From Enterobacter sp. CC120223-11 (GTDB lineage Bacteria; Pseudomonadota; Gammaproteobacteria; Enterobacterales; Enterobacteriaceae): 64,000 nucleotides of DNA. Positions 40,067 through 48,974 of this stretch are shown here, piece after piece. The notes below the pieces were generated by a model. The model was given only the letters and a program-made list of their open reading frames with translations, had not been told where the DNA came from and searched no databases. The stretch's first letter is position 1. Every line of letters begins with the position of its first letter. Location: the NCBI RefSeq assembly GCF_900215375.1, contig NZ_OBEF01000018.1, positions 1 through 64,000 of the forward strand. Reading direction: 5' to 3'. A program made the position numbers and the translations under genes.

Positions 40067-40354
40067 TTACTTCGCAGAGTGAATCGACGACGGGTGCTGG
40101 CACAGCGGCTGCACGGACATCGTCATGTACGGATAAAGCGGTAAGGCGGTGAGCAGGTCGTGCAGCTCCTGGTTATCGGCGACGTCAAAAATACTGACGT
40201 TGGCGTACTGACCGACCACGCGCCAGATGTGCAGCCATTTGCCGTCGCGCTGAAGCTGCTGTGAATAGGCCTTCTCTCTGGCCTTGATTTCATCGGCCTG
40301 CGCCTGCGGCAGCGACGCCGGAATATTGACCTGCATTTCCACTTTAAAAAGCAT
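40067..40354 (-). CDS. catC: Muconolactone delta-isomerase
   Basis: This 95-residue protein has the family start MLFKVEMQVNIPASLP, and WRVVGQYANVSIFDV and LPLYPYMTMSVQPL. It converts muconolactone to 3-oxoadipate enol-lactone and forms a decamer in Pseudomonas. The ATG at 40354 follows AAAGGAG; a longer open frame upstream reads as unrelated Arg-rich sequence inside catB. It lies 11 bases after catB and 34 before catA. Confidence 0.95.
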   Translation of the reverse strand: MLFKVEMQVNIPASLPQAQADEIKAREKAYSQQLQRDGKWLHIWRVVGQYANVSIFDVADNQELHDLLTALPLYPYMTMSVQPLCQHPSSIHSAK

Positions 40355-40365
40355 CCCGAGCTCCT

Positions 40366-41481
40366 TTAACGTCTTGAATAGTGGTGAAGTTTGTCGGCGT
40401 CGATCTCTATGCCGAGGCCTGGTCCCTGCGGCAGCGTTACCTGCCCGTCGCTGAAATCGAGCGGGTGCACCACGATGTCGTCCTTCAGCAGCAGCGGGCC
40501 AAACATCTCTGTGCCCCATTGCATACTGACGGTCGACCAGGCATGCAGCGAAGCAACGCTGCCGAGGGTGCCTTCGAGCATCGTGCCGCCGTACAGCGCC
40601 ACGCCCGCTGCCTGAGCAACGTGAGCAAGCTTCAGCGCCTGCGCCGGGCCGCCTGCTTTGGCAATTTTCAGCGCATAAGCTCCGGTGAAACCGTCGCTCG
40701 CCAGCGCGTAGCCGTCGTGGCTGGTTGCCACGGCCTCATCGGCGAGGATCGGCACCTCAAAACGCTGGCTGAGAGCGATCAACCCGCGTCGGTCCCACAG
40801 CGGAATGGGCTGCTCCACAAGATCGATGCCGCCCGCCTGAAGCTGCGCCATGCCTTTAATGGCCGTGGTCAGATCCCACGCCTGATTGACGTCCACACGT
40901 ACGCTGACGTCTTCACCTAACGCCGCTTTGATTGCCAGCGCGTGGCGGATATCCGTCGCCAGGTCGCGCGCGCCAATTTTGAGTTTGAAGGTGTTATGCC
41001 GCCCTTCCGCCAGCAGCCGCTGCCCTTCGGCGATATCCTTTTCGGTATCGCCGCTCGCCAGCGTCCACAGCACCGGCAAACGCTGCGTCAGCGCCCCGCC
41101 CAGCAGCGAGCTGACGGGTAAGTTCAGCGATTTTCCCAGCGCATCCAGAAAGGCAGTTTCGAGGGCCGACTTCGCAAAAGTGTTGCCCTTCACGCTGGCG
41201 TTCATGGTTTGTGCCAGCGCCGCCACGCCGCTGAAGGTCTGCCCGCACAGCAGTGGCGAAAGATAAGTTTCAATCGCCGACTTAATTGCTTCCGGGCTCT
41301 CCGCGCCGTAGCTCAGGCCGCCGATGGTGGTGGCTTCGCCCCAGCCGACCACGCCCTCCGCGCAGGTCATACGGACGATGGTCAGCGTCTGGCAGCCCAT
41401 CGTCGTCATCGACAGCTTGTGCGGCCGCACCGTCGGAATGTCCACCAGCCAGCAGGCGATGGACTCAATGGTGATACTCAT
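40366..41481 (-). CDS. catB: Muconate cycloisomerase
   Basis: This 371-residue enolase-superfamily enzyme converts cis,cis-muconate to muconolactone. The catalytic KxK is in NTFKLKIGARD (residue ~165). Metal ligands lie in VRVDVNQAWD, LVEQPIP and LADEAV, and a C-terminal Lys-containing ALKIAKAGG is present. AGGAG precedes the ATG at 41481, which overlaps the stop of the upstream transporter gene by four bases. Gene order here is catB-catC-catA. Confidence 0.95.
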   Translation of the reverse strand: MSITIESIACWLVDIPTVRPHKLSMTTMGCQTLTIVRMTCAEGVVGWGEATTIGGLSYGAESPEAIKSAIETYLSPLLCGQTFSGVAALAQTMNASVKGNTFAKSALETAFLDALGKSLNLPVSSLLGGALTQRLPVLWTLASGDTEKDIAEGQRLLAEGRHNTFKLKIGARDLATDIRHALAIKAALGEDVSVRVDVNQAWDLTTAIKGMAQLQAGGIDLVEQPIPLWDRRGLIALSQRFEVPILADEAVATSHDGYALASDGFTGAYALKIAKAGGPAQALKLAHVAQAAGVALYGGTMLEGTLGSVASLHAWSTVSMQWGTEMFGPLLLKDDIVVHPLDFSDGQVTLPQGPGLGIEIDADKLHHYSRR

Positions 41482-42803
41482 GCTTCTCTCCTTGTTAATT
41501 GTCTGGTGGACGGCAGGCTCCACAGCGCCAGCCACGCCAGTAATGCGTAAACCATCAGCAGCAGGGAAACCGGCCACGAGGCGTCAAATTCCATCAGCAG
41601 CGCCACCGCCAGCATTGGCCCGAGGCCGCCGGAGAAAATCGACCCGACCTCATGGCCGAGTGCCAGTCCGGAGTAGCGCACCCGCACCGGGAACAGATCG
41701 CTCATGATGCAGGGCTGGGTGCCAATCATCGCCCCGTGACATACCGGCAAGCCGAGTATCATGGCCACCATCACCCAGCCGTAGCTGCCGGTGGAGAGCA
41801 GCCAGAAGAACGGAAACGCCATCACCAGCAGGCCGATAACGCCGATGTAGTAAACAGGCTTCAGGCCGATGCGGTCCGACAGCGCGCCCCAGAACAGAAT
41901 CGAGAAAAACTCCACCAGCATCGCCAGCGTCACCGCGCTGATGATCTCCCCGGTGCTGATGCCGATGTGTTTTGCATACACCACGGAAAATGTGAAAAAG
42001 ATGTAGGACGCGCCATTTTCCGGCAGACGCAGCGCGATGGCCTGCAACAGCGCTTTCGGGTGTTCGCGTATAAGGATCAGCAGTGGGATTTTTTCGTGCT
42101 TCTCCTGCGGCTGTGCCTGAGCAAAGGCTTTGCTTTCACGGATGTTTTTGCGGATGTATACGCCGACCAGGAAGATAACTATGCTCAGCAGGAACGGCAC
42201 GCGCCAGCCCCAGCTCATAAAATCGGCCTCTGGCAGCTGCTGCACCAGCCAGAAAGCGAAGGCCGACAGAACGAATCCGCCGGAGACGCCCATCTGGCTC
42301 CAGGCTGTGTAAAACCCGCGCTGCGCCGCCGGGGCGTTTTCGCTCAGCATCAGCACGCCCCCGCCCCACTCGCCGCCCGACGCCACGCCCTGTAAAAAGC
42401 GCAGGATGATGAGCGTCAGCGGTGCCCAAAGGCCAATCTGCGCATAGACCGGCAGCAGGCCAATCACGAAGGTGGTGGCACCCATCAGCGTCAGGGTCAT
42501 GATCAGCGTCATCTTGCGGCTGTAGCGATCGCCGAGATGCCCGAAGACAATGCCGCCGAGCGGCCGGGCGAGAAAACCGACCGCAAACCCGGAGAACGCC
42601 AGCAGCGTGCCCTGCAGCGGATCGCCGCCCACCGGGAAAAAGAGCGGGCCAAACACCAGCGCCGCCGCGGTGCCATAGAGGAAGAAGTCGTACCATTCGA
42701 GGGCGTTGCCCAGCACCGACGCCATCACCAGCTTGCGCATCTGCTGCGCATCGTGGGTGCCAGCGCCTGCGCTCACGCTATTTTCAGTTGCCACATTGCT
42801 CAT
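41478..42803 (-). CDS. MHS-family MFS transporter in the iac-cat operon
   Basis: This 441-residue protein has 12 predicted helices and metabolite:H+ symporter hallmarks: NALEWYDFFLYGTAAALVF at the start and FLARPLGGIVFGHLGDRYSRK between helices 2 and 3. Relatives include ShiA and aromatic or dicarboxylate carriers. Its place between iacG and catB, overlapping catB by four bases, implies uptake of IAA or a pathway aromatic. The substrate is inferred from context only. Confidence 0.88.
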   Translation of the reverse strand: MSNVATENSVSAGAGTHDAQQMRKLVMASVLGNALEWYDFFLYGTAAALVFGPLFFPVGGDPLQGTLLAFSGFAVGFLARPLGGIVFGHLGDRYSRKMTLIMTLTLMGATTFVIGLLPVYAQIGLWAPLTLIILRFLQGVASGGEWGGGVLMLSENAPAAQRGFYTAWSQMGVSGGFVLSAFAFWLVQQLPEADFMSWGWRVPFLLSIVIFLVGVYIRKNIRESKAFAQAQPQEKHEKIPLLILIREHPKALLQAIALRLPENGASYIFFTFSVVYAKHIGISTGEIISAVTLAMLVEFFSILFWGALSDRIGLKPVYYIGVIGLLVMAFPFFWLLSTGSYGWVMVAMILGLPVCHGAMIGTQPCIMSDLFPVRVRYSGLALGHEVGSIFSGGLGPMLAVALLMEFDASWPVSLLLMVYALLAWLALWSLPSTRQLTRREA

Positions 42804-42830
42804 TTCGCGTTGCCTCTTTTGGGGATGGGC

Positions 42831-43325
42831 CTACGCCTCTGCGTCCACGCCGACCGTGTGATAGCGGCGGTTGAAGTACACCAGGCCGTACGGCTGCTCG
42901 CTGATGCGGATCGCCTGCACCTGGCAGTAAAAGACCGAGTGGCTGCCGACTTCGTGGCAGTCAGCAATCAGGCAGTCGAAGCTTGCCACCGACGAACTGA
43001 GCACCGGCGCGCCGCTGGTCATCACCTGCCAGCTGTCGTGCAGGAAGCGCTGCTCCGAGCGCAGGCTGGCGTTGGCGAACACGCCCGAAAGCTCCTGATG
43101 GTCGCCAGACAGCACGTTGACGCAGAGCGTGCCGTTGCGCCGGAAGTGGTCGTGGGCGAAGGAGTTGCGGTTCATGCACACCAGCAGCGTCGGCGGCTGG
43201 TCGGTCACGCTACAGACGGCAGAAGCCGTGAAGCCAAATTTACCCGCCGGGCCGTCGGTGGTGATCACCGACACCGCGCTGCCGAGCTGGGCCATCGCAT
43301 TACGAAATTCAGTTTGCAGAGTCAT
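42831..43325 (-). CDS. iacG: IacG, NAD(P)H:flavin reductase
   Basis: This 164-residue protein of the HpaC/RutF-like flavin reductase family has a start of FRNAMAQLGSAVSVITTDG, then FTASAVCSVTDQPPTLLVCMN and SHSVFYCQV. It supplies reduced flavin to the IacA oxygenase. AAGGAG precedes the ATG. It follows iacF by 10 bases. Confidence 0.88.
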   Translation of the reverse strand: MTLQTEFRNAMAQLGSAVSVITTDGPAGKFGFTASAVCSVTDQPPTLLVCMNRNSFAHDHFRRNGTLCVNVLSGDHQELSGVFANASLRSEQRFLHDSWQVMTSGAPVLSSSVASFDCLIADCHEVGSHSVFYCQVQAIRISEQPYGLVYFNRRYHTVGVDAEA

Positions 43326-43335
43326 AAGTCTCTCC

Positions 43336-44268
43336 TTACAGGTCGATCACTAAACGGCCACACTTCGCCCGCGAACAGCACAGCAGGATCTGATCGCCGT
43401 CGGCTTTTTCTTCATCGGTGAGGTAGCTGTCGCGATGGTCAGGTTCCCCTTCCAGCACCCCGGTCAGGCAGCTGCCGCAAATGCCCTGCTTGCAGGAGAC
43501 CGTCACTTTCAGTCCCGCCTGCGCCAGCGCTTCGACGATGGTCTGGTTCTCCTGCACCTGCACGGTGATGCCGCTGGTAGCAGCCACCACCTCAAACGCC
43601 TCACCGCCCGTCTGGACCTCCGCGCTGAAGCACTCCTGGTGACATTGCTCAGGGCTATAGCCGTGTCGGGCTGCCTGCTCGCTCACCGCATCCATCAGCC
43701 GCGTCGGGCCGCAGACGTAAAGGTGCGTTTCCGGCGGCACATCGCTCAGCACGGCCTCCAGGTTCAGACGCTGCTCATCACTGAAGTGCAGCTGTACACG
43801 GTGCGCAAACGGGGCGTTTTCCAGCTGTGAAATAAACGCCGCCTGTGAGCGTGAACGGGCGCAGTAATGCAGCGAAAACGAGCGTCCCGCGGCGTGCAGC
43901 TCTGCGGCCATCGCCAGCATCGGTGTGATGCCAATCCCGCCGCCGATAAGCAGGCTGTGCGCCGCGTTTTCTTCCAGCGCGAAGAGGTTACGCGGGTCGC
44001 TCACGGTGACGACATCGCCTTCCTGAAGCGCATGGGCCGCCAGCGATCCGCCCTGTGAGGCTTTATCTTTGAGAATGCCTAACTGGTAGCATTGTCGGTC
44101 CTGCGGATCGCCACACAGCGAGTACGGGCGGATAAGCTCCGGCGTCAGGTGCAGATCGATGTGCGCCCCGGCGCGGTACGGCGGCAGCGCTTTGCCATCA
44201 CCGTCCGCCAGCGTCAGCACCACCACCTCGCCCTGCAACTCGCGACGAATCACCTGAAGTGTCAGCAT
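43336..44268 (-). CDS. iacF: IacF, ferredoxin reductase (phthalate dioxygenase reductase type)
   Basis: This 310-residue protein has an N-terminal flavin-binding domain (RPYSLCGDP near residue 47), an NAD domain (LLIGGGIGITPMLAMA, 107-122) and a C-terminal plant-type 2Fe-2S domain with ligands Cys 259, 264, 267 and 297. Electrons pass from NADH through flavin and 2Fe-2S to the Rieske oxygenase IacCD. It lies 9 bases after iacE. Confidence 0.9.
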   Translation of the reverse strand: MLTLQVIRRELQGEVVVLTLADGDGKALPPYRAGAHIDLHLTPELIRPYSLCGDPQDRQCYQLGILKDKASQGGSLAAHALQEGDVVTVSDPRNLFALEENAAHSLLIGGGIGITPMLAMAAELHAAGRSFSLHYCARSRSQAAFISQLENAPFAHRVQLHFSDEQRLNLEAVLSDVPPETHLYVCGPTRLMDAVSEQAARHGYSPEQCHQECFSAEVQTGGEAFEVVAATSGITVQVQENQTIVEALAQAGLKVTVSCKQGICGSCLTGVLEGEPDHRDSYLTDEEKADGDQILLCCSRAKCGRLVIDL

Positions 44269-44277
44269 GTTGCCTCC

Positions 44278-45018
44278 TTAACGCATAAACAGGCCGCCGT
44301 TGATGTCCCAGGTCGCCCCGGTGACAAACGACGCTTGTGGAGATGCCAGCAACGCCACGGCCTGCGCCACAAAATCCGCCTCGCCAAGCTGGCCGACAGG
44401 GATCATCTGCAGCAGACCGGCCATTTTCTCTTCCGGCACCAGTGCGTGAACCATCGGCGAATCCACCGGGCCCGGCGCGATGGCGTTGACCGTCACGCCG
44501 GACTTGCTGAGCTCGCGGGCAAAGATTTTGGTCAGCGTCAGAATCCCGCCTTTCGATGCAGCGTAGTGCGCCCCTGAAGCCGTGCCGCCGTTCTGCCCGG
44601 CCAGTGAGGCCAGGTTGATGATTCGGCCATAGCCCTGGCTTGCGAAGTAGCGCCCCATCGTCTGGCAGCCAACGAAGGTGCCGCGCAGGTTGGTTGCGAT
44701 CACCCGGTCGAACTCTTCGACGCTAATCTCCATCACCGGCGTGGCGAGGGTCAGCGCGGCGTTGTTCACCAGCACATGAAGCTCACCAAAGCGGGCCTGA
44801 GTGAGTTCCAGCGCCCGGGCGAAGTCCTGCGGCTGGCGAATATCAAGCCTCAGCGCCAGCACCTTGCCCTGCCCGTCGTCCAGGCTTGCGGCGGCCTGCT
44901 GCGCGCGCGCCTCGTCCACATCGGTCAACACAACCCGATAACCTTGCGCCAGCAGATGCGTGGCGATGGCATTGCCCAGACCGGACGCCGCGCCGGTCAC
45001 TAATGCAACTTGCGACAT
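44278..45018 (-). CDS. iacE: IacE, short-chain dehydrogenase/reductase
   Basis: This 246-residue classical SDR has the NAD(P) motif TGAASGLG (residues ~8-15), NNAA near 85, and the Ser/Tyr/Lys active site in NLASLAGQ...HYAASKGG. In the iac pathway it acts early on the indole intermediate produced by IacA. The ATG at 45018, preceded by GAGGAGCG, gives the family N-terminus. Spacing to both neighbours is about 10 bases. Confidence 0.9.
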   Translation of the reverse strand: MSQVALVTGAASGLGNAIATHLLAQGYRVVLTDVDEARAQQAAASLDDGQGKVLALRLDIRQPQDFARALELTQARFGELHVLVNNAALTLATPVMEISVEEFDRVIATNLRGTFVGCQTMGRYFASQGYGRIINLASLAGQNGGTASGAHYAASKGGILTLTKIFARELSKSGVTVNAIAPGPVDSPMVHALVPEEKMAGLLQMIPVGQLGEADFVAQAVALLASPQASFVTGATWDINGGLFMR

Positions 45019-45028
45019 AACTCGCTCC

Positions 45029-45511
45029 TCAGAGGATGTAGCCGATGCTGTGCAGCACATCATCGCTGTTGACCAGGCGGATCACCTTTTGCTGAATCAG
45101 CCAGCTTTCGCCGTGGCGCTGTAGCTGCCAGGTGATATCCGCCGCGTAATGACGGCTGTGCCCTTTGCGGTGCTCCCACAAGGACTGTGCGCCGCGCACC
45201 ACGATGCGTTCGGCGTCCGATTCCAGGATGCGGAAGCGCGACAGCGTGCGCAGCGTTCTGGCGCGTGGCGTGGTGGAAATGGACTCGCCGCTGTAGAGCC
45301 GCTGCACGCGCTTCTCGCGCATGTGGTGATCGTCGCAGGCGTAGTTGAGCGTGTTTTTAAAATCGGTGGCCTGCGGGTCGATCGGCACGACGTACAGGCC
45401 ATCGCGCTGCCACAGTTCGAGCCAGGCGTTGAATTCCCCCTGATCGAGCAGGTCGCCTTCGAGGTTGATCACCGCCATCGCGGTAAACAGGGCTGATTCT
45501 GGCGTCATCAT
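45029..45511 (-). CDS. iacD: IacD, Rieske dioxygenase small (beta) subunit
   Basis: This ~160-residue cone-shaped beta subunit of ring-hydroxylating dioxygenases has typical segments FNAWLELWQRDGLYVVP and ARTLRTLSRFRI. It is structural and has no cofactor. Its ATG overlaps the iacC stop (ATGATGA); starts at 45511 and 45508 are equally possible. Confidence 0.9.
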   Translation of the reverse strand: MMTPESALFTAMAVINLEGDLLDQGEFNAWLELWQRDGLYVVPIDPQATDFKNTLNYACDDHHMREKRVQRLYSGESISTTPRARTLRTLSRFRILESDAERIVVRGAQSLWEHRKGHSRHYAADITWQLQRHGESWLIQQKVIRLVNSDDVLHSIGYIL

Positions 45512-46821
45512 TGCTCGCCCTCCGTCATCAGTTTTTTCCACTGCTGATAGGCCGCACGCATCCCGGTTTCGGCGCTGACGTCGCTGCGCAGGCCGTCATC
45601 GGAGCGGTATTCCCCGGCCAATCCGCGGTTGAGCATGATCCACAGGTCATCGCCCGCGGTGGCCCCGCGCTGCACGCGCTCCCAGGCTTCGGAATCGTCC
45701 GGCGTGCCAAAGCCCATCGGGCCCTGGAAGTGTTCGTGCAGGCGCAAGCGTGCCTGGTTGGCAATCTCCGGCCCGCCGTCCATGGTGATCACCGCGTGGT
45801 GAATTTCGGTTTCATTCACCGAAACAGGTTGCAGCACGCGGAAGAAGGCCATCGAACAGGCGATGTTCGGGAAGATATTGAGGTTGAAGCCTGAACCGCC
45901 GACGGCGCGCACGATACGGCGCACCTGCTCTTCGTCGTGATCGGCGCGCAGCGCTTCGGCCAGCTCTTCGAAGCGCTCAGGAATAGGCGCATCAAGATTG
46001 GCTTCAAGATCGACCAGTTCAGGGATCATCACCATCACGCTGTGGCCGTTGCCGAGGTCTTCGACGTAGCCGCTGCCGTCGACAAAGTTGAGCATCTCTT
46101 CGGTCTGCTTATCGACGGAGCTCAGGAACGAGCGGTGAACCACCGGGAAGTGGTAGCCGTCGGTGGTGTTCTCGAGCTGAATTTTCCAGTTGCCTGGGAA
46201 GCGGAAACGGTGGGCTGGCCCGGTTTTGATTGGGTAACCCGCGCCCTGCTTCATAAACAGATCCATCCACTTTTTCGCCGTGCCGAGGAAATCCTCAAGT
46301 GGTTCAATCTGCTCGTTGAAGGTGGCAAAAATCATCCCTGCGTACTGTTCGGTGCGCAGAGAAACCAGCCCCAGCTCGCCCTTTTCCAGCTGGTCGGCGT
46401 AGCTTTCCGGGTGCGGCACGCCGCGCAGGCTGCCGTCCAGCGCGTAGCCCCAGCCGTGATACGGGCAGACGAAGCTGTTGGTTTTGCCACTGCGGTGCTC
46501 ACAGACTGTGGCGGCACGATGGCGACAGCGGTTCAACAAGGTGTGAACCGTGCCTTTGCGGTCGCGCACGACGATCACCGGCTGGGTGCCGATTTCCGTC
46601 GTTTTAAAGCTGCCGGTGTCCGGGATCTCGCTGGCGTGCGCCACCCACACCCAGGTCTTGCTGAAGACGCGATCCAGTTCAATCTGGAACAGTGCGTCGG
46701 AGGTATACAGCGAGGTGTGTACCCGATCGGGCTTCACCAGCGCCGCAATCTCCGCGCCGGACAGCGCAGGCTGCGGCGCAGCGTCGATATTTTTTACGTT
46801 AATGATGTGGTCACACTGCAT
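45508..46821 (-). CDS. iacC: IacC, Rieske dioxygenase large (alpha) subunit
   Basis: This 437-residue protein has Rieske 2Fe-2S ligands Cys99-x-His101 and Cys119-xx-His122. The mononuclear iron ligands His224 and His229, with bridging Asp221, are in NTTDGYHFPVVHR; a third carboxylate lies downstream. With IacD and IacF it oxidises the oxindole intermediate on the way to catechol. The ATG at 46821 follows AGGAGAGTGG; an in-frame upstream extension is unrelated sequence inside iacI. It overlaps iacI by 11 bases. Confidence 0.93.
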   Translation of the reverse strand: MQCDHIINVKNIDAAPQPALSGAEIAALVKPDRVHTSLYTSDALFQIELDRVFSKTWVWVAHASEIPDTGSFKTTEIGTQPVIVVRDRKGTVHTLLNRCRHRAATVCEHRSGKTNSFVCPYHGWGYALDGSLRGVPHPESYADQLEKGELGLVSLRTEQYAGMIFATFNEQIEPLEDFLGTAKKWMDLFMKQGAGYPIKTGPAHRFRFPGNWKIQLENTTDGYHFPVVHRSFLSSVDKQTEEMLNFVDGSGYVEDLGNGHSVMVMIPELVDLEANLDAPIPERFEELAEALRADHDEEQVRRIVRAVGGSGFNLNIFPNIACSMAFFRVLQPVSVNETEIHHAVITMDGGPEIANQARLRLHEHFQGPMGFGTPDDSEAWERVQRGATAGDDLWIMLNRGLAGEYRSDDGLRSDVSAETGMRAAYQQWKKLMTEGEQ

Positions 46822-47353
46822 TTCCACTCTCCTGTACGTTGTCGTTATTCTCAGGGACAGGTAAAACGTCCGCCGCGTGCCAGTGGCTGACCGGGCGGCT
46901 GAACAGGTTGCGGGTGGTGAAGTGGCGCATCGCCATCCTTCCCGCCTCGCAAGCGAACGCCACGTTGATCTCCGCCGCGTTAAGGTGCGCACCTCCGGCG
47001 GTAAATGCCGAGGTTTGTAGCATCAGCCAGCGCCCCTTGAGCTCACCGTTTGCCTCGTGCCACAGCGCTTCGGAGCAGAGAAAGTGCGCGTTCATGGCAA
47101 AATGCGCCGGTTGGCGCACATAGCCCGCCATCATCCGCACGATGGCTTCACGCCCGCGATGCTGTCCGAGGCGTGCGGCATAAGGCTCGCCGAGCCCTTC
47201 CCAGCAGGCATCCGTGCTGAACAGCGCCCCTATCGCCTGCACGGTTTCAGCGCTGTCGAGGCTGTCGCACAGGCGCATGTAGTCGCTGATGCACACGCGG
47301 GCGGCCTGGCACGCTTCAAGCTGCTGCAAGCGCAGCGCATCCTGAGCATTCAT
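46811..47353 (-). CDS. iacI: IacI, SnoaL/NTF2-like protein
   Basis: This ~180-residue protein has an NTF2-like fold (CISDYMRLCDSLDSAETVQA, GREAIVRMMAGY, FAMNAHFLCSE). It is the small companion protein found in iac clusters; it has been reported to support pathway efficiency rather than carry an essential step. The ATG at 47353 (AAGGG upstream) is preferred over the GTG directly before it. Its end overlaps iacC. Confidence 0.85.
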   Translation of the reverse strand: MNAQDALRLQQLEACQAARVCISDYMRLCDSLDSAETVQAIGALFSTDACWEGLGEPYAARLGQHRGREAIVRMMAGYVRQPAHFAMNAHFLCSEALWHEANGELKGRWLMLQTSAFTAGGAHLNAAEINVAFACEAGRMAMRHFTTRNLFSRPVSHWHAADVLPVPENNDNVQESGNAV

Positions 47354-47363
47354 CACGCTGCCC

Positions 47364-47723
47364 TTAACCCTGAATAATCAGTTCGCGGCCCACGCGGGCC
47401 TCGATTTTGCAGTACTTCCACAGCTTGCTGCCGCCGTCGCCCACCGGCGTGGTGCGGAACAGGTTGCAGACCGCGGCGACGTTCTCCAGGCGCTCGGCGT
47501 CTGCCAGCACATAGGTCGTCCACGGCGCGGTGGTGGATGGCCCGACCATCAACTGGTCATCGTCCATGTTGCCGATGACGCGGATCCCTTGCGTCTCCTC
47601 GATCCCTTTCATCATCACGCCGAAAGCGGCCCACACCTGTTTGGCCTCCGTGGCGGTGGCATCAAAAAAGTTCTGGTTCACGCCGATACAAAACAGCACG
47701 CGTAAGGTTGTTGACTGGCTCAT
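47364..47723 (-). CDS. iacB: IacB, small iac-pathway protein
   Basis: This 119-residue protein has segments LRVLFCIGVNQNFFDAT and TTYVLADAERLENVAAV, consistent with a dimeric alpha-beta barrel fold like those of muconolactone isomerase and YCII proteins. It is assigned as IacB mainly by its place between iacA and iacI. AAAGGAGC precedes the ATG. Its exact reaction is not settled. Confidence 0.82.
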   Translation of the reverse strand: MSQSTTLRVLFCIGVNQNFFDATATEAKQVWAAFGVMMKGIEETQGIRVIGNMDDDQLMVGPSTTAPWTTYVLADAERLENVAAVCNLFRTTPVGDGGSKLWKYCKIEARVGRELIIQG

Positions 47724-47744
47724 CTGTTGCTCCTTTAAGCAAAA

Positions 47745-48872
47745 TCACAAGTAACCGGGCAGCGGTTTGCCGCCGAAAAAGACCGTACCGGCATTGAGGT
47801 ACGAGAGGTCGCCCATAAAGGCATGTTGGGTGATCACCAGCGTGTCGCGAACGTAGCGCTGGAGCGGGCTGGTCATCGTCACGCCGCTCATGCCGTTCAG
47901 CGCCAGCGCCTGGCGCGCCACTTCGGCGGCCACGCGGGTAACGTGCGTGGAGGAAAGCCGCAGGGCGTTGATCTGCTCACACTCCGGGTCGTCGCCCGCC
48001 AGTAGCCGCTGCCAGACGTCGTCAATCGCTTCGTAAAACCATGCGCGAGCCGAGCGTAAATCTGCTTCACAGCGCGCAATCTGCATCTGCGCCTGCGGCC
48101 TGTCCGCCAGGCGCGGGGCACCGGTTACCGACTGCTGGCGATGGGCGATGGTGTAAATTTCATTGAGCGCCGCGCGGGCCACGCCCAGCGCCACCACAGA
48201 AAGCACCTGAGTGGCGAGCGACAGCACCGGATAGCGGTACAGCGGCCCTTCCAGATTCAGCGCCCCGCCGCGAACAAAGGTCCATTCGTGCGGCACAAAA
48301 GCATCGTTCACCACGAGGTCATGGCTGCCGGTGCCCGCCAGGCCGACGGTGTCCCAGACCTGATCTATCTGCACGCTTTCACGCGGCAGAACCGCCATGC
48401 GCGGCAGTGCTTCACCGCCGTCCGGCACGATTCCGACGCCTAACACTGAGGCACCCATGCTGCCGCTGGCAAAGCTCCAGCGCCCCGTCACGCGGTAGCC
48501 GCCGTCGGCAGGCGTCGCTTTTTGCGTCGGGAAAATGCCACCGGCGAAGACCACGTCCGGGCCGTTGCGGTAAAGTTCTTTCAGCGTGTCCACCGGCAAT
48601 GCGCCAAGGTAAAAAGGGCTCATGCCAAAACTGGCCACCCACCCGGCAGAGCCGTCGGCGGTGGCGATCTGCTCGATCAGTTCGCAAAACTGCGCCGGGG
48701 AGCATTCGTCACCGCCGTAGCACTTCGGCACCAGCGCCCGGTAAACGCCCACCTGCTTAAAGCGAGTAATGATGTCGTCAGAGATATGACGCTGATGCTC
48801 AAAATCGGCGCTGCGAGCGGCAACGTCGCTCAGCAGCGGAACCAACTCCTCACGAACGGGTATGGCTGACAT
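47745..48872 (-). CDS. iacA: IacA, flavin-dependent indole-acetate monooxygenase (acyl-CoA dehydrogenase fold)
   Basis: This 375-residue group D flavin monooxygenase has the acyl-CoA-dehydrogenase fold: GSAGWVASFGMSPFY, GRWSFASGSMGAS, and GLAGTGSHDLVVNDAFVP at the flavin site. It carries out the first oxidation of the IAA indole ring using reduced flavin from IacG. The ATG at 48872 has GGAGG six bases upstream. The 102-base gap from iacH is the largest inside the operon and could hold an internal promoter. Confidence 0.9.
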   Translation of the reverse strand: MSAIPVREELVPLLSDVAARSADFEHQRHISDDIITRFKQVGVYRALVPKCYGGDECSPAQFCELIEQIATADGSAGWVASFGMSPFYLGALPVDTLKELYRNGPDVVFAGGIFPTQKATPADGGYRVTGRWSFASGSMGASVLGVGIVPDGGEALPRMAVLPRESVQIDQVWDTVGLAGTGSHDLVVNDAFVPHEWTFVRGGALNLEGPLYRYPVLSLATQVLSVVALGVARAALNEIYTIAHRQQSVTGAPRLADRPQAQMQIARCEADLRSARAWFYEAIDDVWQRLLAGDDPECEQINALRLSSTHVTRVAAEVARQALALNGMSGVTMTSPLQRYVRDTLVITQHAFMGDLSYLNAGTVFFGGKPLPGYL

Positions 48873-48974
48873 GGCTTCCTCCATTTTTTTATCGGCGGCA
48901 AACGCAGGTCGAGCGCGGCCGCAATGAGGTGAACTCACTGGATCATCAGAAAAAAGAACGGCTAAAAAGCGGTG

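Noticed and set aside
40355-40519. N-terminal extension of catC
   Set aside because: The residues are Arg-rich noise inside catB; the ATG at 40354 has AAAGGAG and gives the family start.
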